Origin: Flavobacterium haoranii
GTDB taxonomy: Bacteria > Bacteroidota > Bacteroidia > Flavobacteriales > Flavobacteriaceae
DNA: 64,000 nt
Direction: 5' to 3'
Assembly (NCBI GenBank): GCA_003246205.1
Contig: QKBC01000021.1
Coordinates: forward strand, 1 to 64,000
A program made the position numbers and the translations under genes. Below the pieces are notes generated by a model, which was not told where the DNA came from, made no database searches, and was given only the letters and a program-made list of their open reading frames with translations. This document shows positions 24,763-34,041 of this stretch, piece after piece. Positions within the stretch are counted from its first letter, which is position 1. Each line of letters begins with the position of its first letter.

Positions 24763-27132
24763 ATGCGATATTTTTATCTTCATTTAGTCCTGCTATTTTG
24801 CAGCTATTTTGCTTTTTCACAGTATACTGTGAGTGGAAAAATTTCAGACGAAAACAACAATCCTTTAACGGAATGTCATATTCACATTCAAAATAAAAAC
24901 ACCATTACCCAACAAAATGGCGAGTATGTTGTTTTTGGCATCCCAAAAGGGAAACACAGCTTATTCATTTCCTATATTGGGTACGAACCTATTGACACCA
25001 CAATAGTTGTAACTCAAAATTTGATTTTAGATTTTGAAATGAAACCCTCTATTTCTTTTATCAATGAAGTTGTTGTTAAAAGTGATGGAATAGTACAAAA
25101 AACCAAAAAAGAAACAGCGCAACATGTTGAAATCATTAGCCAGGACTTTATTGAAAAAAATATAGGAGGAAGCTTAATGCAATCACTGGAGAAAATCGGA
25201 GGGATAAACACGCTTTCTATTGGCTCAGGGCAATCCAAACCTATCATAAGAGGACTAGGATTCAATCGAGTTGTAGTAACTGAAAACGGGATTAAGCACG
25301 AAGGGCAACAATGGGGTTCTGATCATGGCTTAGAAATAGATCAGTATGCAGTAGAACAAGTTCAAATCATAAAAGGACCGGCTTCGTTGCAATACGGTTC
25401 AGATGCTATCGGAGGTATTATCGCTATAGAGAAAAATAAAATCCCGAAAAAGAATAGTTTAGGTGGCTCATTGGTACTCACCGGAAAAACGAACAATTCG
25501 TTTTTTGGTTCTTCGCTCAATGTGTTCAAAAGAAAAGAAACTGTTTTTTTTGATACTCGAATTACTTATAGCGGTTATGGTGATTATAAAGTACCGACAG
25601 ATCATATCACAATTTATTCGTACCGAGCCCCTTTGTACAAGAACAGACTGCGGAATACTGCCGGAAATGAATTCAACCTACACTTTTCATCAGGAATTAT
25701 TAAAAAGAACTTTCGTTCCGTTTTTTACATCAGTAATTTAAATACTAAAACCGGACTTTTTGCAAATGCTCATGGATTAGAACCTCGAAACGTGAATACT
25801 GAACTTCACGATGCTTCTGACAGAGATATTCAAAATCCATCGCAAAGTGTAAATCACTTCAAAGTAATTAATCGCACAAAATTTGATTTTAGGAAGTATA
25901 CTTTGGAATTTGATTTGGGGTATCAAAACAATTTTAGAGAAGAATTTAGCGATTACATCAGCCATGGATATATGCCTTCAAATTATCCTGAAACGTTAAA
26001 CATAAAAGAAACTTTAGAGAGAGAATTTCATAAAAACGTGTATTCTTTTAATGGAAAAATAAGCTTTGATTTAGACAACCACACCATCACTTCCGGAATA
26101 AACGCAGAGCATCAAAACAACGCTATTGACGGATGGGGTTTTATTATTCCGGCTTATCGCCAATCGAATTTAGGATTTTTTCTTTATGATAAAACTCGAT
26201 TAGGAGCGAAAACGATACTTCATACCGGAATTCGTTACGATTATGGAACGATAAAAACAGAACGTTATTTTGATTGGTTTACAACTCCTATTGACGGAAA
26301 TAATGAATACCTGCAACGCTCTGTTTCTTTAAAAAAAAACTTCAGCAACTTTAGTTGGTCTGTTGGCGTAAATCATAACTTAGAACATTGGTTATTAAGA
26401 GCAAATATTGGCAAAAGTTTCCGTATGCCAATAGCAAAAGAATTAGCATCAAATGGCGTCAATTATCACCAATTTAGTTATGAACTAGGAGATCCCAACT
26501 TATCGCCTGAGATTACCTATCAATTGGATTTAGGAGCTACTTGGCAAAAAGGCAAAATATATTTAGATGTCAATCCTTTTCTAAACTATTTTTCTAATTA
26601 CATCTACTTGAATCCCACACCTGAATATGATTATGCTTACGGAGCCGGAAATCAAATTTATGAATACACCGAAAGTAAAGTTTTTAGATACGGTGGAGAA
26701 CTGAAATTGGACTATCAATTTAACGATCACTACACGGCTGGTATTGTGGGAGAATATGTGTATTCTGAACAGCAATCGGGAGCTAAAAAAGGGTATACTT
26801 TACCTTTTTCACCGCCACCTTCAATACTTTTTCATATTGACTATTCAAAAAAAATTAATGAAAAATTTGAACGTGTTTCTACTACGATTGACTTCAAATA
26901 TGTAGCTGCCCAAAACAATATTGTACCGCCAGAAAACAAAACTCCTGACTACCAAGTGACCAATATTGGTTTAGGAAGCGACATCAATTTTGGAAAACAA
27001 AAAATAAACATCAACCTTCAAATTCAAAATGTATTTAATAAAAAGTATTTCAATCATACTAGTTTCTATCGTTTAATTGGAGTTCCTGAACCCGGAAGAA
27101 ACATTGTTTTACTAGTTAAAATACCTTTTTAA
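24763..27132 (+). CDS. TonB-dependent receptor, ZnuD-like (receptor 2)
   Basis: 789 residues. Signal peptide MRYFYLHLVLLFCSYFAFS; CarboxypepD_reg-like domain (about 21-100); plug with KPIIRGLGFNRVVV, QQWGSDHGLEIDQYAVEQVQIIKGP and YGSDAIGGI; long barrel ending PEPGRNIVLLVKIPF. The plug is clearly paralogous to receptor 1 and also ZnuD-like (SDHGLE and GDYKVPTDH). It lacks the HLHPHP cluster of receptor 1, so the two may differ in ligand form. It lies within the same gene run, followed after 6 bases by DCPIC copy C. Confidence 0.85.
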   Translation: MRYFYLHLVLLFCSYFAFSQYTVSGKISDENNNPLTECHIHIQNKNTITQQNGEYVVFGIPKGKHSLFISYIGYEPIDTTIVVTQNLILDFEMKPSISFINEVVVKSDGIVQKTKKETAQHVEIISQDFIEKNIGGSLMQSLEKIGGINTLSIGSGQSKPIIRGLGFNRVVVTENGIKHEGQQWGSDHGLEIDQYAVEQVQIIKGPASLQYGSDAIGGIIAIEKNKIPKKNSLGGSLVLTGKTNNSFFGSSLNVFKRKETVFFDTRITYSGYGDYKVPTDHITIYSYRAPLYKNRLRNTAGNEFNLHFSSGIIKKNFRSVFYISNLNTKTGLFANAHGLEPRNVNTELHDASDRDIQNPSQSVNHFKVINRTKFDFRKYTLEFDLGYQNNFREEFSDYISHGYMPSNYPETLNIKETLEREFHKNVYSFNGKISFDLDNHTITSGINAEHQNNAIDGWGFIIPAYRQSNLGFFLYDKTRLGAKTILHTGIRYDYGTIKTERYFDWFTTPIDGNNEYLQRSVSLKKNFSNFSWSVGVNHNLEHWLLRANIGKSFRMPIAKELASNGVNYHQFSYELGDPNLSPEITYQLDLGATWQKGKIYLDVNPFLNYFSNYIYLNPTPEYDYAYGAGNQIYEYTESKVFRYGGELKLDYQFNDHYTAGIVGEYVYSEQQSGAKKGYTLPFSPPPSILFHIDYSKKINEKFERVSTTIDFKYVAAQNNIVPPENKTPDYQVTNIGLGSDINFGKQKININLQIQNVFNKKYFNHTSFYRLIGVPEPGRNIVLLVKIPF

Positions 27133-27138
27133 CTCAAG

Positions 27139-27477
27139 ATGCGGAATAATCAAAATAAAAATATAATTCTTCAGATTAGTATTTTAATGTTAATCTTCTT
27201 GTTCTGTAGCTCATTGCTATTTGGACCATTACATTATGTTTTTATTTCACATGAAAACAATCATGATTCAAAATCAACAACTCTTCTTTCAAAGGGTTCT
27301 TATGATTGCCCAATATGCAAGTTTCATTTTTATTCTTTTTATGAAGTTTCTTCTTTATTCAAAGAGTTACTATCCGTTACACAAAATCACAAGGCAACAT
27401 ACTCATTTACAAACCATTTAAATTCCATCTCCTTAATGTATAAAAAAGGGAGAGCCCCACCTTTTGAAACAACCTAA
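27139..27477 (+). CDS. small His/Cys membrane protein with DCPIC motif, copy C
   Basis: 112 residues. A diverged third member: N-terminal membrane helix (about 9-30), GPLHYVFISHENNHD, YDCPICKFHFYSF (C57, C60) and the tail KKGRAPPF. Only the helix, the His patch, the D-C-P-I-C-x-F-x-F-x-S-F core and the R-x-PP tail match copies A and B, which defines the family's minimal signature. The short six-base gap after receptor 2 indicates co-transcription. Confidence 0.75.
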   Translation: MRNNQNKNIILQISILMLIFLFCSSLLFGPLHYVFISHENNHDSKSTTLLSKGSYDCPICKFHFYSFYEVSSLFKELLSVTQNHKATYSFTNHLNSISLMYKKGRAPPFETT

Positions 27478-27523
27478 TCACTAGAATTAAAATTAAAAAA
27501 CTTTTAAAAATTTAAAGAATCAC

Positions 27524-28282
27524 ATGAAAAAACATATCACAAAATTTGCCCTTTTTATAGCCTTAACTTCATTTTTAACATCATGTAGTAGCGATGATGA
27601 CAATTCAACTACATCTACAGACTCTATATCCATAGAACTTACAGAAGTAGGCTTAGAAAATAGTGGTTATGCAACTGCTGGAAACGATTTACATCTTGAG
27701 GCTGAAATTGTAGCAACTGCCAAAATTTCATTAGTTACTGTTGAAATACATAACGAAAACGATAGTTCTATTGAAGAAATTGTAGCATCTTTTACAGATT
27801 ATTCAGGAATGATTAATGCTGAGTTTCACAAACATATTGATATTCCTGCTAGTCAACCTGCTGGTGATTATCATTTGCATTTAACCGTAATTGATGAAAA
27901 TGGAAATACTAAAACTGTAGAGACAGAAGTAGCGATTTTAGCGAATACTGATGATCTGTTTCAAATTACAATTGACGAATTAGGCACAGGAACTGTTGGT
28001 AGTTCTTCTGTAAATGCAGGAAGTGATCTTCATATTGAAGGTACTATAGTTTCAACAAACCCTATAGCGACTATTGAAATAGAGATACACAATGAGGATG
28101 ATAGTTCAATTCAAGAAATTGAAGAAACCTATACAAATTATGCAGGACTAACGACAGCAGACTTTCATGAACATCTAGATATTCCTGCCAGCCAACCCGC
28201 TGGAGATTATCATTTTCACTTTACAGTAACTGATAGTTTAGGGAATTCTTCTACAGTAGAATATGAATTAACTATTAACTAA
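27524..28282 (+). CDS. His-rich lipoprotein with two DUF4625-like repeats
   Basis: 252 residues. Lipoprotein signal peptide with lipobox LTSC (C21) followed by SSDDD, the acidic tail after Cys seen in Bacteroidota surface-exported lipoproteins. Two repeats (about 35-135 and 148-250) each read G-x-D-L-H, then I-E-I-H-N-E-x-D-S-S-I, F-H-x-H-x-D-I-P-A-S-Q-P-A-G-D-Y-H-x-H and D-x-x-G-N. Each repeat thus has six conserved His, likely a metal site. It resembles DUF4625 lipoproteins; function unproven. It fits as a metal-binding partner of the upstream receptors. Confidence 0.78.
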   Translation: MKKHITKFALFIALTSFLTSCSSDDDNSTTSTDSISIELTEVGLENSGYATAGNDLHLEAEIVATAKISLVTVEIHNENDSSIEEIVASFTDYSGMINAEFHKHIDIPASQPAGDYHLHLTVIDENGNTKTVETEVAILANTDDLFQITIDELGTGTVGSSSVNAGSDLHIEGTIVSTNPIATIEIEIHNEDDSSIQEIEETYTNYAGLTTADFHEHLDIPASQPAGDYHFHFTVTDSLGNSSTVEYELTIN

Positions 28283-28287
28283 CTTTC

Positions 28288-28332
28288 ATAAAAATGGCTG
28301 CTTCTACTATAATAGAAAGCAGTCATTTTTAT
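28288..28332. terminator. long imperfect terminator hairpin
   Basis: Arms ATAAAAATGGCTGCTT and AAGCAGTCATTTTTAT pair with one G-T wobble and a bulge. The arms carry A and T tracts, so it can terminate in both directions. It separates the two DUF4625-like lipoprotein genes. Confidence 0.75.
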
Positions 28333-28348
28333 AATTAAAACAAACATT

Positions 28349-28822
28349 ATGAAAAAAACAATCTTTTTTGCCTTGATCTTAGGTTTCATGATACAAAGTT
28401 GTAGTAATGACGAGAATAACGAACAAGACACCACAAAACCAGAAATTGATTTAACGATTACTGATGCTTTTCCTACCAGTTGTACTAGCGTCTCGAAAGG
28501 AAGTACAATCCCTTTTAAAGCTCTTTTTACAGACAATCAACAATTAGGAGCCTATAGCATCAATATTCACAACAATTTTGATCATCACAGTCACGATACT
28601 GAGGTTGATTCTTGTGATTTAGACCCAATAAAAGATGCTGTAAATCCTTGGACAGTCACGTTAACTTTTTCTATTCCTGAAAATTCCCAAGAATTCATAG
28701 CAGAACAGGAAATTTTAATTCCAACAGATATTGACACTGGAGATTATCATTTTATGATTCAACTTACTGATGCCGAAGGTTGGTCTACTATGAAAGGAAT
28801 CAGTATTAAAATCACTGAATAA
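28349..28822 (+). CDS. DUF4625-like His-rich lipoprotein
   Basis: 157 residues. Lipobox MIQSC (C18) followed by an acidic Asn/Glu tail. It carries a single DUF4625-like domain: KPEIDLTI, Cys44 and Cys86 as a possible disulfide or metal pair, Y-S-I-N-I-H-N-N-F-D-H-H-S-H (about 70-83), and D-T-G-D-Y-H-F near the C-terminus. The position of the G-D-Y-H motif matches the repeats of the preceding lipoprotein. It is preceded by a terminator with no clear TAnnTTTG, so its expression may depend on read-through from the operon. Confidence 0.78.
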   Translation: MKKTIFFALILGFMIQSCSNDENNEQDTTKPEIDLTITDAFPTSCTSVSKGSTIPFKALFTDNQQLGAYSINIHNNFDHHSHDTEVDSCDLDPIKDAVNPWTVTLTFSIPENSQEFIAEQEILIPTDIDTGDYHFMIQLTDAEGWSTMKGISIKITE

Positions 28823-28869
28823 TATTTTTAGTATTGGCTTATTTAACAATTCTTTAGATTTCATTTTTT

Positions 28870-28877
28870 TACTTTTG
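28870..28877 (+). promoter_or_regulatory. -7 element of the prolyl endopeptidase gene
   Basis: TACTTTTG fits TAnnTTTG and lies 23 bases before the ATG at 28901. No -33 box at normal spacing was found. Confidence 0.5.
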
Positions 28878-28900
28878 TTTTTGTAATTAATTTATTTCAA

Positions 28901-31000
28901 ATGAAAAAAACAATAACCGTTACTGCTATTGTTTGTTCCTTAACTATGAATGCACAAACAAAAATTCCGTATCCTAAAACCAAAAAAGTAAAACATACTG
29001 ATGTTTACTTTAACAGTAAAGTAGAAGACCCTTATCGCTGGTTAGAAGACGATAGAAGTTCTGAAACCGAAGCTTGGGTAAAAGACGAAAACAAAGTAAC
29101 TTTCGACTATCTGAACCAAATTCCCTTTCGGGCTACTTTAAAAAGTCGAATGGAACAGTTATGGAACTACGAAAAAATATCGGCTCCTTTTAAAAGAGGT
29201 AATTACACTTATTTTTATAAAAATAATGGTCTCCAAAATCAATCGGTTTTATATCGAAAAGATAAAAATGGAAATGAAGAAATCTTCTTAGATCCTAATA
29301 CCTTTTCAAAAGACGGAACGACTTCTTTAGACGGTTTAAGTTTTACCAAAGACGGAAGCTTAGTAGCCTATTCTATTTCAGAAGGCGGTAGCGATTGGCG
29401 AAAGGTTATTGTTTTAAAAACAGAATCAAAAGAAATTGTTGGCGACACACTTCTTGATGTTAAATTCAGTGGCATTTCTTGGTACAAAAACGAAGGTTTT
29501 TATTATTCGAGCTATGATAAACCCGATGGAAGTGAGCTTTCCGCTAAAACCGATCAGCACAAATTGTACTTCCACAAATTAGGTTCGTCACAAAAACAAG
29601 ATAAGGTTATTTTTGGCTTAGACGAAAAACGAAGATACATTGGCGGTTATGTTACCGAAGACGAGAATTACTTAATTATCTCGGCAGCAACAGCTACTAA
29701 CGGAAACGAATTATACATTAAAGATTTAGCAAATAATAGTGGTATTGTAAATATCATCAATAATTTTGATAGCAATAATGATGTTTTAGACAATAAAGGT
29801 TCTCTTTTTTACATTGTAACTGATTTTAAAGCACCTAATAAGCGAATCATAACTTTCGATCTAGCAAATCCAAAACAAGAAAACTGGAAAGATTTTATTC
29901 CGGAAACCGAAAATGTCTTATCTCCAACCAAAGGAGGCGGATACATTTTTGCCGAATACATGAAAGATGCTGTTTCGCAAGTAAAACAATATGACTACGA
30001 AGGAAATTTAGTTCGTGAAATAGTATTACCCGGTTTAGGTTCAGTTGGTGGATTTGGTGGTAAAAAAGAGGAAACTACTTTATATTATTCATTTACCAAT
30101 TATATAACTCCGGGAACTATTTATGCTTTTGATCCTAAAACAGGTACTTCAGAAGTATACGAAAAACCGAAAGTAGATTTTAAATCGGAAAATTATGAGT
30201 CTAAACAAGTGTTTTACACTTCAAAAGATGGCACAAAAGTTCCTATGATCATCACTTATAAGAAAGGAACAAAGCTAAATGGTAAAAACCCGACTATTTT
30301 ATACGGTTACGGCGGATTCAACATTAGTTTAACACCAAGTTTTAGCATTTCCAATGCGGTTTGGATGGAAAAAGGAGGGATTTTTGCCGTAGCCAATTTG
30401 CGCGGCGGTGGCGAATATGGAACAAAATGGCACAATGCCGGAACACAAATGCAAAAACAAAATGTATTTGACGATTTCATTGCAGCAGCAGAATATTTAA
30501 TCCAAGAAAAATATACTTCAACTGATTATTTAGCCATAAAAGGTGGTTCAAACGGAGGTTTATTAGTTGGTGCTGTAATGACACAGCGTCCTGATTTAAT
30601 GAAAGTAGCCATTCCACAAGTTGGCGTTTTAGATATGTTGCGTTATCATACTTTTACTGCCGGAGCAGGTTGGGCTTATGATTATGGAACAAGCGAACAA
30701 AGTCAAGAAATGTTTACCTATTTAAAAAGATATTCGCCAGTTCATAATGTCAAAAAAGGCATAAAATATCCGGCTACGTTAGTCACAACCGGAGATCATG
30801 ACGATCGCGTGGTTCCGGCTCATAGTTTTAAATTTGCAGCTGAATTACAAGAAAAGCAAAGCGGAACAAATCCGGTTTTAATTCGAATAGATGTTAATGC
30901 AGGACATGGTGCCGGAAAATCAACTGAAGCTATCATAAACGAGCAAGTAGATATACAGGCTTTTATTTTGTACAATATGGGGATTAAAGCCTTGAAGTAG
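28901..31000 (+). CDS. prolyl oligopeptidase (S9A family)
   Basis: 699 residues. It cleaves short peptides after proline. Signal peptide MKKTITVTAIVCSLTMNAQ indicates export to the periplasm, as for the Elizabethkingia/Flavobacterium enzyme. The N-terminal helix and seven-bladed propeller span about 20-420 (DPYRWLEDDRS, GGSDWR). The C-terminal alpha/beta hydrolase has the nucleophile S550 in KGGSNGGLLVG, the acid in GDHDDRVVPAHS (about 632-643) and H669 in NAGHGAGKS. All three catalytic residues are present. Length is normal. It ends in a 17-bp bidirectional terminator. Confidence 0.93.
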   Translation: MKKTITVTAIVCSLTMNAQTKIPYPKTKKVKHTDVYFNSKVEDPYRWLEDDRSSETEAWVKDENKVTFDYLNQIPFRATLKSRMEQLWNYEKISAPFKRGNYTYFYKNNGLQNQSVLYRKDKNGNEEIFLDPNTFSKDGTTSLDGLSFTKDGSLVAYSISEGGSDWRKVIVLKTESKEIVGDTLLDVKFSGISWYKNEGFYYSSYDKPDGSELSAKTDQHKLYFHKLGSSQKQDKVIFGLDEKRRYIGGYVTEDENYLIISAATATNGNELYIKDLANNSGIVNIINNFDSNNDVLDNKGSLFYIVTDFKAPNKRIITFDLANPKQENWKDFIPETENVLSPTKGGGYIFAEYMKDAVSQVKQYDYEGNLVREIVLPGLGSVGGFGGKKEETTLYYSFTNYITPGTIYAFDPKTGTSEVYEKPKVDFKSENYESKQVFYTSKDGTKVPMIITYKKGTKLNGKNPTILYGYGGFNISLTPSFSISNAVWMEKGGIFAVANLRGGGEYGTKWHNAGTQMQKQNVFDDFIAAAEYLIQEKYTSTDYLAIKGGSNGGLLVGAVMTQRPDLMKVAIPQVGVLDMLRYHTFTAGAGWAYDYGTSEQSQEMFTYLKRYSPVHNVKKGIKYPATLVTTGDHDDRVVPAHSFKFAAELQEKQSGTNPVLIRIDVNAGHGAGKSTEAIINEQVDIQAFILYNMGIKALK

Positions 31001-31020
31001 TTTTATTTCCAATCTTAAAA

Positions 31021-31056
31021 AACAAAAACGACCAATTTCAATTGGTCGTTTTTGTT
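31021..31056. terminator. bidirectional terminator
   Basis: Perfect 17-bp stem (AACAAAAACGACCAATT and its complement) with a two-base TC loop. It lies between the convergent peptidase and ABC permease genes and carries T-runs on both strands. Confidence 0.9.
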
Positions 31057-31074
31057 TTATTCTATTTTAAAAAA

Positions 31075-32328
31075 TTACATTCCTGTTCTGATTGCTTCCA
31101 CCGGATCTAATTTTGAAGCCGAAATAGCCGGTAAAATTCCGGAAACTAAGCCAATCAATCCTGCCAATCCGGTTCCTAAAAGTATGTTCTGAGTACTCAA
31201 TACAAAATCAAAATCTAAAACAGAACTCAATATCACCGCACAAAGCCATACTAAAAACATCCCTACAATTCCGCCAATAATAGAAAGTATAATGGCTTCA
31301 AATAAAAACTGGAACAAGATAAAACGTCTTTTGGCTCCTAAAGCTTTTTGAATCCCAATAAGATTAGTTCGCTCTTTCACAGAAACAAACATGATATTAG
31401 CAATACCAAACCCTCCTACAAGCAACGAGAAAAGGCTGATAATCCATCCCACGAAATTCAATTGCCCAACAATACTGTCAATAAAATCGGTAAATCCTGA
31501 AAGGATGTTTAAAAAGAAATTATTCATTTCATCTGGTCTCAATCCTCTGAATGTTCTTAATTTCTGAGTAACCATTGCTTTGAACTCCTCTATATCAACA
31601 CCTTTTACCGGCTTCATAATAATAGCCGGAGTAAGCATATCACTATTATCACCATACATACGTCTTAAAAAGTTTACCGGAAAAAATACAGCAATATCAT
31701 TACTATCGCCAAACATTCCTTGGCCTTCTTTTTTCAAAACTCCAATAACTGTAAACTTTTGCCCGTATAATCGAATTTTTTTACCCAAAGGATCAGTAGT
31801 TTCTCCAAATAATCCATTTGCTACTTCGCTCCCAATCACAATTACCGGAACACCCGAATTTGATTCCGATTCATTAAAAAACCGTCCCTGTTCAACCTTT
31901 ATCGGTTCTATATCAATGAACTCGTCTGTCGAAGGCTTTATCCGAATAGAGTTAACCGTTTTATCCTCATATTTAACATTCTCATTTCGGGTAAAAAGGT
32001 TAAACGATATCTTATCAATCCCATTTACCGAACGTCTTAAATATTCATACTCTTCATACGTTACATCCGGAAACTGTTCTCGTTTCCATCTCGGCACATC
32101 TGAAGGACCAAAAGAAAAACGAAGTAAGTAAATGGTATTTAGATCCATATCACTTAAATCTTCTTTGATTTTTTTATCCATGGAATCTACTGCTGCCAAT
32201 ACCGCAATAATAGAAAAAATTCCAACAGTTACTCCCAACAATGACAGTAGTGTGCGCAGTTTATTATTTCGAAGCGCATTCAATGCAAAAGCCAGACTTT
32301 CTTTTAGTAACCTTAAATATAAAAGCAT
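31075..32328 (-). CDS. MacB/FtsX-type ABC transporter permease
   Basis: 417 residues from the ATG at 32328. A start seven codons upstream (32349) is also open, but MLLYLRLLKESL fits relatives better. N-terminal TM (about 20-45, TLLSLLGVTVGIFSIIAVLAAV), a large periplasmic MacB-like core (about 50-270), then three TM helices (about 285-400) with the FtsX segment GGFGIANIMFVSVKERTNLIGIQKALGAKR. C-terminal motif KLDPVEAIRTGM. No ATPase or MacA gene is adjacent, so it stands alone, as often seen in Flavobacteria. It is the same family as the permease at 61080. Substrate unknown. Confidence 0.88.
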   Translation of the reverse strand: MLLYLRLLKESLAFALNALRNNKLRTLLSLLGVTVGIFSIIAVLAAVDSMDKKIKEDLSDMDLNTIYLLRFSFGPSDVPRWKREQFPDVTYEEYEYLRRSVNGIDKISFNLFTRNENVKYEDKTVNSIRIKPSTDEFIDIEPIKVEQGRFFNESESNSGVPVIVIGSEVANGLFGETTDPLGKKIRLYGQKFTVIGVLKKEGQGMFGDSNDIAVFFPVNFLRRMYGDNSDMLTPAIIMKPVKGVDIEEFKAMVTQKLRTFRGLRPDEMNNFFLNILSGFTDFIDSIVGQLNFVGWIISLFSLLVGGFGIANIMFVSVKERTNLIGIQKALGAKRRFILFQFLFEAIILSIIGGIVGMFLVWLCAVILSSVLDFDFVLSTQNILLGTGLAGLIGLVSGILPAISASKLDPVEAIRTGM

Positions 32329-32428
32329 AAATTTATGATTCTTGTTCATAAGTAGAAATAATTACCCTTTTGTTACAAAAAAAGAACAAAATCAAGTTAT
32401 TAATTTTGAAAGTACACGTAACAATAAC

Positions 32429-32436
32429 TACTTTTG
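32429..32436 (+). promoter_or_regulatory. -7 element of purH (excludes an upstream TTG start)
   Basis: TACTTTTG followed by CAGC. An in-frame TTG at 32434 is part of this box and therefore cannot be the start codon. The ATG at 32458 lies 21 bases downstream. Confidence 0.65.
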
Positions 32437-32457
32437 CAGCTTAATTTAAACAACACA

Positions 32458-33984
32458 ATGAACACAACAAAAACAATTCAATCTGCCTTAATTTCAGTAT
32501 TCGACAAAACCGGTTTGGAACCTATTGTAAAAGCTTTACACCAAAACAATGTAACCATCTATTCTACAGGAGGTACAGAAGCTTTTATCAAAGACTTAGG
32601 GATTCCGGTAGTAGCAGTAGAAGATGTTACTTCGTATCCTTCAATTTTAGGCGGAAGAGTTAAAACTTTACATCCAAAAATTTTCGGTGGTATTTTAAAC
32701 CGACAAGATAACCCTTCCGATGTTCAACAAATGGAAGAATACAATATCCCTCAAATTGATTTGGTAATTGTTGATTTATATCCTTTTGAAAAAACAGTTG
32801 CTTCAGGAGCAAGTGAAGCCGATATTATTGAAAAAATTGATATCGGAGGTATTTCTCTAATCAGAGCTGCTGCTAAAAATTTTAAAGATACTGTAATTGT
32901 TCCTTCTGTTGAAGAATATGCTTTATTCTTAGATTTCTATACAAGCGAAAAAGGAGCTACAACTTTAGAGCAAAGAAAATTATTAGCGACAAAAGCATTC
33001 CATGTTTCGTCTAATTATGATACTGCAATTTTCAACTATTTCAACACTGACGAAACGTATTACAAAGCTAGTATTGCTAACGGACAAGCTCTTCGCTATG
33101 GTGAAAATCCACACCAAAAGGGTTTCTTCTTCGGAGATTTTGATGAGATATTCACTAAGCTAAACGGCAAAGAATTATCATATAACAACTTATTAGATGT
33201 TGATGCGGCTGTTAATTTGATATCCGAATTTAAGAATGATTTACCGACTTTCGCTATCTTAAAGCACAACAATGCTTGCGGTATCGCTACACGTCCTTCT
33301 ATGAAAGAAGCTTACGTTGATGCATTAGCCGGTGATCCTACCAGTGCTTTCGGAGGCGTTTTAATCGCTAATGGCAATATCGATTTGGCTACAGCCGAAG
33401 AAATCCACTCTTTATTTTGCGAAGTAATCATTGCTCCTTCATTTGATGATGAAGCTGTAGCATTATTAAAAGAAAAGAAAAACAGGATTATTTTAGTACT
33501 ACATAACGTAGCACTTCCGGAAAAACAAGTAAGAACTTGCTTAAATGGAATATTAATCCAAGAAAAAGATAATGTAACAGACAATAAAGAACACCTAACT
33601 GTCGTTACAAAGCTAGCACCGACAGATGCTGAAATTAACGATCTGTTATTTGCTTCAAAAATTTGCAAACACACAAAATCAAACACAATTGTTTTAGCTA
33701 AAAACGGACAGCTTTGTGCTTCCGGAACAGGCCAAACATCAAGAGTTGATGCTTTAAGACAGGCTATTGAAAAAGCAAAATCCTTTAATTTTGATTTAAA
33801 AGGAGCTGTAATGGCCAGCGATGCTTTCTTTCCGTTCCCGGATTGTGTGGAAATTGCAGATCATGCAGGAATAACGGCTGTAATTCAACCTGGCGGTTCA
33901 ATAAAAGACGAATTAAGTACTAACTATTGCAATGAAAATAATATGGCAATGGTATTTACAGGTACTCGTCATTTTAAACATTAA
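32458..33984 (+). CDS. purH: bifunctional AICAR transformylase / IMP cyclohydrolase
   Basis: 508 residues. It catalyses the last two steps of IMP synthesis. The MGS-like cyclohydrolase domain (about 1-190) shows SVFDKTGL, STGGTEAFIK, VTSYPSILGGRVKTLHPKI and DLYPFEKT. The transformylase domain (about 200-508) shows RYGENPHQKG, LSYNNLLDVDAA, LKHNNACGIA, DPTSAFGGV and the C-terminal SDAFFPFPD and QPGGSIKD. The catalytic Lys-His (KHNN) is present. The start is chosen from the promoter position. The gene precedes mreB, a linkage common in Flavobacteriia. Confidence 0.96.
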   Translation: MNTTKTIQSALISVFDKTGLEPIVKALHQNNVTIYSTGGTEAFIKDLGIPVVAVEDVTSYPSILGGRVKTLHPKIFGGILNRQDNPSDVQQMEEYNIPQIDLVIVDLYPFEKTVASGASEADIIEKIDIGGISLIRAAAKNFKDTVIVPSVEEYALFLDFYTSEKGATTLEQRKLLATKAFHVSSNYDTAIFNYFNTDETYYKASIANGQALRYGENPHQKGFFFGDFDEIFTKLNGKELSYNNLLDVDAAVNLISEFKNDLPTFAILKHNNACGIATRPSMKEAYVDALAGDPTSAFGGVLIANGNIDLATAEEIHSLFCEVIIAPSFDDEAVALLKEKKNRIILVLHNVALPEKQVRTCLNGILIQEKDNVTDNKEHLTVVTKLAPTDAEINDLLFASKICKHTKSNTIVLAKNGQLCASGTGQTSRVDALRQAIEKAKSFNFDLKGAVMASDAFFPFPDCVEIADHAGITAVIQPGGSIKDELSTNYCNENNMAMVFTGTRHFKH

Positions 33985-33990
33985 TTTTAT

Positions 33991-33998
33991 TAAATTTG
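33991..33998 (+). promoter_or_regulatory. -7 element of the mreBCD-mrdA-rodA operon
   Basis: TAAATTTG, seven bases after the purH stop and 43 bases before the mreB ATG. It suggests the shape operon can be transcribed independently of purH. Confidence 0.55.
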
Positions 33999-34041
33999 TG
34001 AGTTAGATAAGTATTAACTTTAAAACCCTGGAGAGATTAGT

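Noticed and set aside
32434..32457. TTG start for purH
   Set aside because: The TTG is part of the -7 promoter box TACTTTTG and cannot be in the transcript.
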